A stretch of 41,385 nucleotides of DNA. Source: Phoronis australis. Taxonomy: Eukaryota > Phoronida > Phoronidae. The stretch lies in contig NMRA01001195.1 in the NCBI GenBank assembly GCA_002633005.1, positions 1 through 41,385 on the forward strand. Direction: 5' to 3'. Shown here one piece after another: positions 1 through 11,200 of the stretch (its first letter is position 1; each line of letters opens with the position of its first letter). Below the pieces are notes generated by a model. The model saw nothing but the letters and a program-made list of their open reading frames with translations. It made no database searches and had not been told where the DNA came from. The position numbers were made by a program, and so were the translations under genes.

Positions 1-96
1 ATGCTGACACTCGTTAAGAGTGGGTATTTATCATGCTGACACTCGTTAAGAGTGGGTATTTATCATGCTGACACTCATTAAGAGTGGGTATTTATC
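1..96. repeat. Minisatellite, 32-nt unit, 3 copies
   Basis: Three consecutive copies of a 32-nt unit starting ATGCTGACACTCGTTAAGAG differ by a single base (CTCGTT/CTCATT). A fourth, degraded copy starts at 97. The array may extend left of the window. It lies in a SERGEF intron. Confidence 0.95.
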
Positions 97-644
97 ATGC
101 TGATTGTTTAAAGCATGGGTATCCGAAGAGAGTGCACTCTGTGGTTTATGGATGTCTTTCTACAACTGAATTGACGGTTTCTTAATAATGTTTTGTTCCC
201 AGCATTCATTGGAGAATGTTGCTTTTGGCTCATGAAATCACAGCCTGTGAATTTCTGAATTAACTGATTGAATTGAGTATCCAGGAATAAAAATTAGTCC
301 AAGCCCAGAAAAATCACTTGTAATCTAGTATGTCGATAACTTTTGTAACTTTCACCAATGAAACCTGGGTAAGTGTGATAGTGTCCTGCTTTACTTGATA
401 TTTAATTGCAAAGTTGAATAACCCTTGCCCAGTTAGCTTAATGACTATTGGTGGGTAGGGTTGTACATCAGGCTTGTGGACCAATCTTGGATAGGTTTGT
501 TTGGCCAGTACCCTGTTTCATCTGACTGAGACAGACTCTCTCTTAACTAAAACGCCTAATCTAATTTTGCCTTCAGTAAATTTTTAAGGTCACAAGTTGC
601 CTGACTTGAACTCTAACCTGATGACCTATTTTCTTGTGCAATAG
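97..644. other. SERGEF intron, no other feature seen
   Basis: A/T-rich intronic sequence between the minisatellite and exon a. I see no coding frame, RNA gene or repeat unit in it. Confidence 0.6.
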
Positions 645-812
645 AATCTGGTGTGGTGTACATCCTGGGCAGTAACAAACACGGACAGTTGGGCCCTGGT
701 GGCAGTGGTCTGACTTTGTCATGTTATGTTGTTGAAGTTCCACTTGCAAGTTTTGGTGGGAAACCTGTCAGGTGCTTATCGTCTGGTTGGGACTTTATAG
801 TAGCAAGCACTG
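645..812 (+). CDS. SERGEF: SERGEF exon a (RCC1 blade with GSNKHGQLG)
   Basis: The acceptor is the pyrimidine-rich stretch ending CAATAG at 644, and the donor is G|GTAAGT at 813. The exon starts with two bases of a split codon and ends with one, so it is phase 1 on both sides. It encodes a blade with GSNKHGQLGPGG and the conserved SSGWDF turn that precedes the next strand. An open frame from an internal ATG at 653 exists, but the splice signals and family alignment place the true exon start at 645. Confidence 0.85.
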
Positions 813-3153
813 GTAAGTTTACTGAAATGCACCTCATGACTGTTGTGAAACAGTTGAACTAAAGATGGCGCCACAGGACCTGTGGAGCTGTTTCATTAAA
901 CATCGTGTTAGCCTCGTCCCCAAGCCTCATGATGGCAGTGATCAGTTTAGTCATATCAGGCTTGGTGAGGAGATATCCCTTCTGCATGCTGATTGGCCGT
1001 AGACGACGTTCATCGCTGACAAGATAGACACAAAAAGCCTTCAAACACTTGAATTTCTGATGAATACTTAAATACCAGTTTGTGGAGATTCTTGTCCTTA
1101 CTTCTGTGATGTGATAAACTAAACAAGATCCAAATGCAAATTTTAACTATTTTCACAGGTGTTGTTGCTTCCATTCATGATTCTGAATTAGAAGACACTG
1201 TTTTTATTATTGTTTGTAATAATAGGTGTTTGCATTCTTATTGTCAATTCCATTTTATTGAAAGCACCATATAAATTATCCTGCTTTTGAATTCAATTAC
1301 ATCAGATTTCCAATGATTTCAACCTAAATTGCTGCGCAAATACCACTGATTTTGACTTTTATTGTACTACTGCAAATTTAAGAGGTCTTGATATAACTTA
1401 ACATCACTTGTCATATTCTGGCAGTTTCCATAAAAAACATGTCAGAATTCTGCCAAGTAAATTTCTCCTCACCAAACCAATCAGTGGCATCTTCAGGCTT
1501 GGGGTCTAGGCTGGCCACATGATTGTCTTGAAGCAGTTTGACTAAACTTTAGTTGTTCCACAAGACTTGTGAAGCAGTTTGACTAAAGGTGGCACCTCAA
1601 GACTTGTGAAGCAGTTTGACTGAAAATGTCAGATACATAAGGGGCAGCACATCTAAGTGGTAACACCTACTGAAGATATACATTTGAACTCAGTTGCTTG
1701 TTTGCACTCATGAAAATGTTAGATTCTACTCAGTTGCTTGTTTGCACTCATTAAAATGTTAGATTCTACTCAGTTGCTTGTTTGCATTCATTAAAATGTT
1801 AGATTCTACTCAGTTGCTTGTTTGCACTCATTAAAATGTTAGATTCCACTCTTGCTTTGTAGTAAAATACTTCCAAGGGGCAAAGAATCTGTTTTTGCAG
1901 AAAATGGGATGGTTTACAAAATGAGCTTTAGTATTCACATCCAATTGATTAGTAGAAAGTGGGATGGTTTACAAAATGAGGTTTAGATTCAATTGATTAG
2001 TTGACCCATCTATCCTGTTCTTCGTCTGGTGCGGTCATTGAATGCTGTAAAACAACACATTGTTCACTTCTTTTATGAAATACAAAGGGTTAGGTGCACT
2101 GTCTATGTATGACTAAAGTTTTTCTTAAGTTAGTTGAAGAAATGATTGTGACTGCCTTTTTGATGACAATGCAGTAAGGGGTTGAATGCATTAATAAAGC
2201 TTGATTCTTCATTATATTGTTTTGTCAACAGGGAAGTATGTCTATGTTCAGATTTGTTTCCATCACCTCTCATTTTCAGCCAGTGACTGCGGTTATAGTT
2301 GGGGTCGAGGGGATTATGGTCAGCTTGGCCGACCTCTACCTGCTGGGGATGTCTTGTTTGACCGGAACCCAGCGCTCATTGTTTGTGATGCTTTGAAGAA
2401 GATTGCTTGTGGATCTGAACACTGCATTGCAATATCTGGTATGTGAAAATACCTGCTTAATGTTCAACTGTTTAAAGCTTTCAGTTAAGTTTGTTTACTG
2501 TTACCTTACCATCGGTGCACTGAGATGGACAGGTCGATTTCTAAATTATTTTGCTTTGTACTCTTTTTTGGAAATGTTCGCTTTTGTAGTAAATATGTTT
2601 CATTTAATTGAAAAAAGTATCACCAGGCACTGGCTTAGGCGGAAGTATTCAACTCAGGGTGTGGGCTAAACACATGAAATCATTGGCAACCGGTGGGAGA
2701 GTCGTTGTCAGGAAACAGACCCTGCAGTATGTGATCAAAAGGTTTTTAAACTTGTAGCAATATTTATTTTTGTCCAACATAACACCTCATTGAGCTCAAT
2801 GGTATTATATTTATTCTGAAGATGTAATAATCAGCTTGGTAACCTGTGTCCCTCCTTCAGTGTTTCAGTATTTCGATCTGCATTACTGAGGACACAAATA
2901 AACACAATCAATAAATAGAGAAAGCAATCATGTACAAAGACCTGTCCATTCAATAGTGATTTGCTTGTGATTTTCAGGGTCTTCAAACAGTTTCTCTTGG
3001 GGCTGGAATGAACATGGGATGTGTGGGTGTGGTGACCAGGTGAATGTGCCTTCTCCTCGTCCAATGAAAAGCCTGAAAGACTATAAGACAATCCTGATTG
3101 GTTGTGGTGCTGGACACTCATTGGCTGTTTGTGAGACACCTTTATGCAGGTGA
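645..3153 (+). CDS. SERGEF: SERGEF-like RCC1-repeat protein, 3' part (three exons)
   Basis: Three exons, 645-812, 2280-2438 and 2978-3153, join in phase 1 throughout and end in TGA at 3151-3153, giving about 167 residues. The product reads as the last RCC1 beta-propeller blades: GSNKHGQLG in exon a, SWGRGDYGQLGR then ACGSEHCIAISG in exon b, and SWGWNEHGMCG then GCGAGHSLAVC in exon c. These match, in order, the C-terminal blades of secretion-regulating guanine nucleotide exchange factor (SERGEF/DelGEF) as I know the human protein. That protein is a cytosolic RCC1-like factor linked to the exocyst component Sec5. The N-terminal blades lie left of the window. The protein ends ten residues after the last propeller motif, shorter than the human tail. 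Function is inferred from the family; the gene assignment is fairly secure because the WNEHGMCG blade is characteristic. Confidence 0.85.
1527..1622. repeat. Short tandem repeat, about 40-nt unit, 2-3 copies
   Basis: The motif CTTGTGAAGCAGTTTGACT recurs at about 1527, 1566 and 1603, with diverged spacers. A related degenerate copy (CAGTTGAACTAAAGATGGCG) appears near 852, so this may be an interspersed family. Confidence 0.7.
1688..1852. repeat. Minisatellite, 40-nt unit, 4 copies
   Basis: The unit starts ACTCAGTTGCTTGTTTGCAC and repeats at 1688, 1728, 1768 and 1808 with one or two differences per copy. It lies in the SERGEF intron between exons a and b. Confidence 0.93.
2280..2438 (+). CDS. 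SERGEF: SERGEF exon b (SWGRGDYGQLGR blade)
   Basis: The acceptor is TCATTTTCAG at 2279 and the donor is G|GTATGT at 2439. The 159-nt exon keeps phase 1 at both ends. It encodes the GRGDYGQLGR loop, a short linker, and ACGSEHCIAI, which is the GSxH signature seen in RCC1 repeats. Confidence 0.86.
2439..2977. other. SERGEF last intron
   Basis: A 539-nt intron between exons b and c. It begins GTATGT and ends TTTTCAG. I see no other feature in it. Confidence 0.75.
2978..3153 (+). CDS. SERGEF: SERGEF terminal coding exon
   Basis: The acceptor is GTGATTTTCAG at 2977. The exon encodes the last blade (SWGWNEHGMCGCGDQ, then IGCGAGHSLAVC) and stops at TGA 3151-3153 after ETPLCR. GCGAGHS closes the propeller in SERGEF proteins. 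Confidence 0.87.
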
Positions 3154-3964
3154 TCTATCCTCATCCAGGGAAAAACCTGGATGAGATGACTGCAGCAAAG
3201 TCCTAATTGGTTGTGGCACTGGACACTGATGTTTATGAGATATCTATATGTAGGTGATATGTGGCCTTTAAGGATAGAGTGTAATCCAGATTGGTTGTGA
3301 TGATGGAGGTTGAATGGTCAAGGCAGTAATGTTGTATTATTGTGATGAACATTTTTCTCGGAGTGCACAGCAATTTTGGTTTAATCCTATTCCTCTTTAT
3401 CAGTAGCTAGGTGGCAGCACAAGTCCCTATACACTATAGTTCTCCCATGTTAGAAATATACTCATAAGAGATTCTTAGGTAAAGCATCTTACATTAGTTT
3501 GTAAAACTAATTTTAGGGAGATTTATGGACATCCACAAATGTCCACGTTTTTGCAAACATTACTTTTCTATGCATATAGTAAAAAATGTTGTTTTTACAG
3601 TTCATTATAATGCCAAAGAAGCATAGTAGGCTCTGGTTTGTGGTTTTTTGAAAATAGAGTCAGTGGTGTGGTGATATGAACAATAATGATGTGGAACGAA
3701 CAGTATTGGTGTTGTGCACAGCCTGGACAGCGGACTGTCACACACCGTTATAAACTCCATGATTAGTTTTTCTGAAAGCACTTTGTTAATTATCATTGTG
3801 AAGCAACTAAACAGTACGTTTCATTTTTGTTTGATTTTACTTTATTTCTGTTTTTGTTGATAAAGGAAGTTGTTACCTCCGAAAATTTCAAATTTCAGTT
3901 GATCCATTCTTGTTGTTTTATTTACCGATTTATATTCTTCATAACTAATGAAATGTAAATCAAA

Positions 3965-4124
3965 TGGTAGAGTTGAGCCACGGCTTAAGTTACCCCATAT
4001 CAACTGGTAGAGTTTAGCCACGGCTCAAGTAGCCCCATATCAACTGGTAGAGTTGAGCCACAGCTAAGTCGCCCCATATCAACTGGTAGAGTTGAGCCAC
4101 GGCTCAAGTCGCCCCATATAAACT
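3965..4124. repeat. Minisatellite, 40-nt unit, 4 copies
   Basis: The unit GGTAGAGTTGAGCCACGGCT plus a 20-nt second half ending CCCCATATCAACT repeats four times. One copy has lost a base (CAGCTAAGTC). It lies in the predicted 3' UTR or downstream region of SERGEF. Confidence 0.93.
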
Positions 4125-4348
4125 GTGTTAACCTTTCTAAAATTTCGATTTTTAACAACAGTTTTAGGAGATTTGGAGAAATTGCAATTGAGGTCAAGAT
4201 ATGAAAAATTATGACATTAGGAGAATTACTCCTTGGCATGGCTTTTTGAGCCATTTATAAATTCACTGTATAGCAGAGCTGGGGGCGGGGTGTGGGAGGT
4301 TGAATACTGTTTTCCTCCTTGTGTTGTTAATGTCTGTTATTGTGTAGA

Positions 4349-4354
4349 AATAAA
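4349..4354 (+). promoter_or_regulatory. Candidate polyadenylation signal for SERGEF
   Basis: AATAAA lies about 1.2 kb after the SERGEF stop and is the first plain plus-strand AATAAA I see after it. The intervening 3' UTR would contain the 40-nt tandem array at 3965-4124. The position is plausible but untested. Confidence 0.35.
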
Positions 4355-4359
4355 TTATT

Positions 4360-7300
4360 AAAAATAGAAATCAGTAGTCATGCTTGCTGCAGTCTTGTCA
4401 TAATATTAGTCCCAGTGAAAATGTTCAGATCTCCCAGTAAATTATATTTGTATATAAATTATTTTATATTAAGCTTATGAAGGACCTTATCAAAATGTCT
4501 ATATTTAGCAAAAAAACTTCAAAACTATAGACTTTAACAAAGGAAAAGTTTGCCTGTTGTAAGAGAGATGGCTTGTACAACTTGATTTTGACTTTATGCC
4601 AGACCACATTAATAGGGTCACGTGACCATATGTTTTAGTAAAATTTAGCACAAGAGGAAAGATACATTCGTGGCAAAACAGCGATGTCATAACATGGCCG
4701 AATTTCGTTTCATATAATGTCTTTATAGTTCTCTCAGTTATTTCATTTACGTTTAATGCAATTTTCTTAAATAAAAATTACAAAATTTCTTATGAATCCG
4801 ATCAGCCATTTCTGTGACGTAATGCTCCAAAGTGAGCCATTTTGTGCAAGTCCTAGATATCCTTGAATGTACCAACAAAGGAATTAGAAGTAAATAAAGG
4901 CAGGGCCACATGACTCTCAAAGATCTGGAAACGACTGAGTTTCATTAGGAAAGCGCGTGTAAAAGTCTCAACCATTTTGGGTCACTACCAACGCATCGAA
5001 AATTACAGGTACAAAACCGGTTTTATGACCAAAAAATGATTTTGCGATTTTTCAGTGTCAGTTGCTGACGGTTTCGATGTTCTTTCAAATAACGGAGATA
5101 GAATCCTATGAGGCTAAAGGGTATTATGAGACACATTTTGAAAGTGAAAGGCTCAATTCCATTTTCGTTTTTAGTAGCATACGAAATACAGTTTAAAATA
5201 GTGAGCCATTAATCTCCAGCAGTGTTACAGGACTGTGTCCGCTGATCTCGTGCGATCTAATCCGCACGTTGGGTCTAATCTCAGAGAGCCACTTTTCTGG
5301 CCGATGAAGATCATAAAGAGTTGTGTTAATGTTCGTGTTTAGACGACACTTTATCTTTATGTCGCGCAGCAAGCTGCTTCAACTCCATGCGAACCTTGTG
5401 ATACAGAAAGGTCAGACTCTCAAACAAAGGTCAACACTTCGACCGATTTGAAAAGGCTGACTGATATCCAACTCTTAGATATATCAGGTGAGTTTGTGCG
5501 ACGGTGTTGCTAATAAGGTTATGAAAAATGTCCATATTTGGCAAAGTCAGAAATGCTAGGATTCATACGAAACTTTCGGATACTATGCGTTATGCACTGT
5601 TCTCAAAAGCGTTATTAGGAATTACATGTATATTTAATATCTCATAATTTTGCATGGGAGGCTATTAAAAATTGGATTTTCACGATTGTTATGAAAAAAA
5701 TCCAAGAGTTGCATTAACCGATAACGAAATGGTCAAGCAAAATATTTTAACGGCGTTTTTGAGATTCATTTTGAAAATTTATGAAATTTGGGCACGCTAT
5801 TGATACTGTTCAGCGTCTCTAATGTACTTTTCTTTTCTACTAAATTTTACTTATAAGAAATGGTCACGTGACCCAATCAACTGCATACTGCTAAAAAGAC
5901 CACACTCCAAATTCTGCAGCTTTTCTGGTTTTAGAAAATAAAATTAAGACTTTTACCGTCGAGTTAAAGTATTTGATTTGGTAGATACTGAGCTAAAACT
6001 GACTTGTCGATAAGGGCCCGAGGTCAATGAATGCATACGTAGTCTTGTGGTTATTGTATGTGTGTACACGATGTATCAACATATTTTGATAAATTTGGAT
6101 TTTTAAAAGCTTTCTGCTCTATTTTTTTGGTTTTATCTTCCACTAAAAGGCGATTTGGCAACAATTTGCTTGTATTTTTCTCAAAGTGTTGTTTCAAAAC
6201 GTTTTGCCCGAAGCACTGTTTAAAATCGATGAATGACAGGTAAGCGCAGTATTTCCCAAACCACAATGATCCTTAGGGATAATCAAGCTACGTAACTGTT
6301 GCTGCCTCACAGTTGTGTTCGCCAGTCGCGTGGTGTCAAACACAACTTGCCGAATTTGTTGCGCCGGATTTTGATGTACTGCATGCATGTATGTACAAGG
6401 CAATCCACTAGGCGGTCCACGGACCGCGAGCTGCTGTCACAACTTGCAAGGCGGTCCACGGGCCGCGAGCTGTTATCACAGCCTGCAAGGCGGTCCACGG
6501 ACAAGTCTGTCTTGGTCCAGTTTGCAGCAAGCAGTATTGCTAGTTTTCAATTCATGACATTGTTACCTAGTTTCAAAACCTCACGACTTCCCTGGACATA
6601 TCACATCCACTTTTCCAGTCGCTTTTCGTAGCTCCTGTCACCTTTCCATTCATAGTTTTTCCAAATATATTATATACAATTATACTTTTGGTTTTACTGT
6701 ATGAAACATAGGCGGCGCACCATAGGGAACTGAGGAGACTATAGCCCCTAATTTTTTTCAGTGCTACCACCCCCATGGTCTATAAGCGGTGCACTTCAGG
6801 GGGCCCCCACTTTTTTCAGTGCTGCGCCGACCATATGAAACTGAAGTGACAACTGCATTTTCGTTGGCTTACTCAGTAGTAGAAAAAATAACTTGCTTTG
6901 GTACCCATTAGTGGTCGTTTACAGGAACTTGCATTCACATTTTTTTCGGCCGTCAGATCTGATCCTGTTCCGATTTTGCTGCCACGCGAGAGCGTTTATT
7001 TTTCCTTCTTTGTCAATTGGGCATTTCCTTGTTTAGTAGGGGGTCATTTTACGTTTTGGACGCAGTCACATAAAGTTGAAATGTCAAAATTAAAAACAAT
7101 AATAATAATAATTAGGCCACATTTATGAAGCGCTGTATATTGTTTCCCCAATCGCATCCCTTCTCAACGGGGACATATAATGGGTGCAAGCATTGTCGGA
7201 GCACACCGATTAATCCTAACACATAATTTTGTAAAAAAAATCAAGTGCTAAATTGCCCAAGTGTTTAGCTAAATCTCAAAAATCCAAGACCTGCAATTAT

Positions 7301-8058
7301 TTGACCGTGTAGAATTGCGTTATATTGCTGGCAGATACGTCATCACTTTTTAACATCTATGTATTTTGATTGAAGTCTTTAAAAGGGGCATTAGCCTGAG
7401 TCGGGATGCATACGATCCAAGTATATTTGGTTGTAAACCACGATAAACACAGAAGCTGTTAACGGAAGGTCACAGTGAGACTTTGTGAGTCCAGGCAATG
7501 AACTACCGATAAGCTACGCTCATCCAAACTAGACAGCCAGATTTTTTCGCAAAAATAACAACATTTTATAATTGCAAACTGCCCGTCACATCGAAAACGT
7601 GAAAAAGGTTGTTCCTTTAGTAAAGTTACTGCAGAAAAATGGCAGGATTAATGAAAAAACGTGAAATTTAGCCGAACGACGCTGCCGTCTGATCGTCTGC
7701 CTTCCTATTCCGGGTCTTTACTTATTTCTTTGCAACCGGTCCACCGATTTCCAAAATTTTTATGTTAATCAGTCAACAAAGTAGCTTAGAAGAACGATCA
7801 CGTACGTGGACTTTTCATTTATTTTTTGAGTTAGTTATCAACTATTAAAGTTAGGAGAATGTCTTTTACCCATCACGGCTGTTGCGAATGAATGACGTCT
7901 TAAAGATGTGCCATTGTTTGATGTGAAGCTTATGTTAACGAAAGTAAAGCAGCCCGATACTTTAATTAAACAAGTCTTTAAATTGAGTGTTAGTTAGATG
8001 CTGTCGACCATCACTGACACTGAACTGTGAATTAATGTTGATTATTTCCAACGTGCAG
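4360..8058. other. Intergenic region between SERGEF and SLC22
   Basis: About 3.7 kb without a recognisable coding exon. Open frames here are short and lack domain features. It should hold the SLC22 promoter and any 5' UTR exon. One candidate non-coding exon ends at 5487 with CAG|GTGAGT, in a stretch (about 5210-5487) that is less A/T-rich than its surroundings; nothing else supports it. A pair of TTTTTTCAGTGCT motifs occurs near 6756 and 6813, and an (AAT)n run near 7098. Confidence 0.5.
6411..6502. repeat. GC-rich minisatellite, 39-nt unit, 2.4 copies
   Basis: GGCGGTCCACGG recurs at 6411, 6450 and 6489, each followed by a conserved spacer containing CGCGAGCTG. The 39-nt period is a multiple of three, which explains the repetitive open frames on both strands. 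They are not genes. Confidence 0.9.
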
Positions 8059-8077
8059 AAGAGCCAAACACAGAAAA

Positions 8078-8219
8078 ATGGTTGTTTCCGACAAAGAGAT
8101 CGATCGTATCATGGGAGAACTGGGTGGTTATTCACGTTGGCAGATGATGGTCTACTTCTCTGTCATGATCCTACTTGTATGTCCTTATGCCTTCACCATG
8201 CTCATCACAGTTTTCATTG
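8078..8219 (+). CDS. SLC22 exon 1 (start codon, TM1)
   Basis: ATG at 8078 sits in AAAAATGG, a good Kozak context. The encoded N-terminus ([16 protein letters not shown], then a hydrophobic helix ending LITVFIG) is the usual first exon of SLC22 genes. The donor is G|GTAAGT at 8220, phase 1. A possible acceptor (TTTCCAACGTGCAG) ends at 8058, so a 5' UTR exon upstream is likely. Confidence 0.88.
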
Positions 8220-11200
8220 GTAAGTAACTTTTCATGTGACGTCATGCATAGATCTACTAAAAGCTATCACAGACCCACCTTTCTGAAGTAAAACATCATT
8301 GATTTCACCCACTCCTACAAAACTAATCTCATCGTGATAGGAAATAATTGTTTCATGGTCACTGCGACGCATTGATCGTTCGAATGTTTCGAACCGCATT
8401 CCACGCTCCCCTCTTTCAACGAATGACTGGTTGTTGGTGATTCACTTAGTGACACGGAACTTGAAGTAGTACAGTGTTGTGAGGTCTCTGCTCATGATTG
8501 GTTTCTTGGTTTTCTCGAAGATTAAGTTGATAAGCGTGCAGGGGTCCAGTGTTCCTCTTTCGCCAGGACCATACTGTGTAGCACGATACCCCCACAAAGC
8601 GTGACCATACTGTGTAGCACGATACCCCCACAAAGCGTGACCATACTGTGTAGCATGATACCCCCACAGAGCGTGACCATACTGTGTAGCACGATACCCC
8701 CACAAAGCGTGACCAATGCCAAAATCAAACCGGAGACAGTCATGGGGTGGGGTGTGGAAGAAAAGAAGAACGTCACCTATCAAATTCCGTATGACTGTGG
8801 TGGATCCTATATCGGTGGAGCTCGGCATACCATTGGAAACTACTGAGGAATACTGAACACAAGCAATACTGCGGAGCATGTGTGGCCAAAACGACGACAT
8901 CCGGAATAACGGTAAAATATGCTGGTCTCAGTAAATGAAAGGTCAAAGAAGCTATGTGTAAGAAGCTACACGGCAATATCATCAATCAACCTTGCAAGCA
9001 TCTAAGCGGCACGTGACTTACACTCCTTAGGCAACAAAATATATGTAAGTATAACTAAGGGATGGAAGGTGCCAGGTTCAAACCCCGTCGCGTACTAGGA
9101 GAACATAATCCAAGTGTATACCGTGTTAGTATCATACACCGGTGACTTTTCTTCTAAGAACGCTGTAACAAGTGAAGGTGGGTGGACACGTAGCCGACTG
9201 AAACGTCATTCCAACGAATACAAGCTATAAGTTGGTGTAAATACAGAGTTTAGATTTGATGTTGATTAAAGAGTTGCATAACGGCAAGTGGCTTAATTCA
9301 AAAGTTTGATCGAAAGATAATGGCGTAAGACATGGTCTGTAGCCCCAACGTCGGAAAGTATTTTAGAAATATATGGCGTCATTGAAATGTAACTCACCTG
9401 AAACAATTCATGCACACGTCTCCAAAGTGCTACAGGAACTATTCTAAGCTATTTCTTTTTACATAATGCTATGAAGATTGTGACTTCCGTGATGAAATGA
9501 GATGAAGATCGTTACTTCCATGATAAAATGATATGGAGATTGTGACTTCCATGATAAAATGATATGGAGATTGTGACTTCCATGATGAAGGTTGCGAAGT
9601 TGTATTAAATGAAGCAATATAATTTATGAAAAGCGGTTTTTAAGACTTTATTTTTAATTTTAGATTAAAAGATATTTTGATATCGTAATGGATAACATTG
9701 TTTTATTGTGAATGTGGCCCTCTTTCTGTACTACATTTTACTAAAATATACCACCACGCGATTGACTCAATGACAGATTGGCATAAAGACTGGTAGTAAA
9801 TTGTACAAGCTGTCTACTTTACAAAGCCAACTTAAGTTGTATTGGTTTGTATACATATGTCTAAGTGTCTAAGGGATTGGAAGGTCGTTCGCCATCAGAT
9901 GTGTAAATGATTCTTTGTGTACACATGGCTAATCCTAAATGCACAGGATCGAAGGCCACTCGTCACCAGACGTGTAAATGATTCTTTGTATACACAAGGC
10001 AAAGTACAGAGGATGGAAGGCCACTCGCCATCAGACGTGTAAATGATTCCAGATTACACTGTTTGTGAACTTCATTTATTTTTGATAGCATTGCATCTTC
10101 CTCAACCCAGATTATTCATGAAAATATGTCTATTAAAATAAAACAAATTAAGTGAAGAGAGCGAGTTTCAGATGTGTTATATTATTTTTGATATATTTTA
10201 GTTTTCGTAGTTTTGATTTTATTAGCCAATGGCAGTCGCCATTTTGTATTGACGTCAATCCCGCAGCAAATAAATACTGTACTTCCGGTTTCATGTAAAC
10301 TACCTGAACGTGGTTTTATCATCATCCATTTGGTAGCCTTAAAACATGGTGTCAGAAGTGGGATGCTTCGAAATACTAAATGAAAATCACTGAAAACGTT
10401 ACCTTGTCAAGTCCTAAAGTCAAGTCATCACATCAGTCAAGTCGAATTTGTGTCATTACTGTCCGTATCACTGATCGTCAAATCTATAGACTAGCTCGTT
10501 CGTGAACTGTCAATATCTACTACTACTACTGTGTACTGTCAATCATTGTGTGTGTGTGTGTAGCACTACCATTTCGTTCACAATGCCTAAATATCAAGCA
10601 CTGGAAGCATTTGATTTCTCGAAACCATCGTCATGGCTAGACTGGAAAACCAGGTTTATGCGTTACTACATTCTACAGAAAATCAGGGATGAAAAAGGTG
10701 ATGTACAAGTCTCTGCACTTGTGTATACGATGGGTCGTCAAGCCGAACACATCTTCAAGTCATTCAAATTTGAAACACCTGTTCCAACAGAGGAAGTGCC
10801 AAATCCACCAGATCCAAAAGACGATTTCAATACTGTTCTGCAGAAATTCGAGGACTATTTTGTACCACGCAAAAACACTATCCATGAGAGAACGAAATTC
10901 TATCAACGCAGCCAACAGCAAGATGAGTCAGTTGAACGTTTTGTTAGAAGTCTACATGAACTAGCAGCTCATTGTAATTTCTGCGAAAAAGAAGATGAAC
11001 ATATTCGAGACCGTCTTATCTCAGAAATGACCGACATAGAGTTGTCGCGTGATCTTCAAATGGAACAGGAAAACCTGACACTTTCTAAGGCCATAGACAC
11101 AGCTCGATACAAAGAACTTGTCCAGTCTGACCGGAGTGAAGGTGTATCTGTCAGTTTCGTGAAAAGGGGGGGGGGGCAGAAAAAAATCGCCCAAGAAATC

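Larger units (their letters stand above)
813..2279. other. SERGEF intron with several local repeats
   Basis: The intron between exons a and b contains three short tandem arrays, listed separately or noted here. One is a pair of copies carrying GGGATGGTTTACAAAATGAG at roughly 1908 and 1962, with ATTGATTAG following each. No coding sequence is visible. The minus-strand open frame at 859-1044 has no family features. Confidence 0.6.
8220..10174. other. Start of SLC22 intron 1
   Basis: Intronic sequence before the gypsy insertion. It holds a 36-nt minisatellite, a Penelope-type remnant, a 31-nt array and a roughly 75-85-nt array, listed separately. The longest minus-strand open frame (8442-8900) runs across the 36-nt array and is an artefact of its three-divisible period. 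Confidence 0.65.

Noticed and set aside
5210-5487. Possible 5' UTR exon of SLC22 ending CAG|GTGAGT
   Set aside because: Only a donor consensus supports it. No promoter motif or conserved sequence. Mentioned only in the intergenic note.
8442-8900. Minus-strand open frame of 152 codons with [12 protein letters not shown] repeats
   Set aside because: It runs across a 36-nt minisatellite. A three-divisible period keeps several frames open, and the flanks match a plus-strand Penelope-type remnant.
9075-9100. B-box-like GGTTCAAACCC as a possible tRNA or SINE
   Set aside because: No A box at the expected distance upstream and no foldable tRNA. Lies in the Penelope-type remnant.
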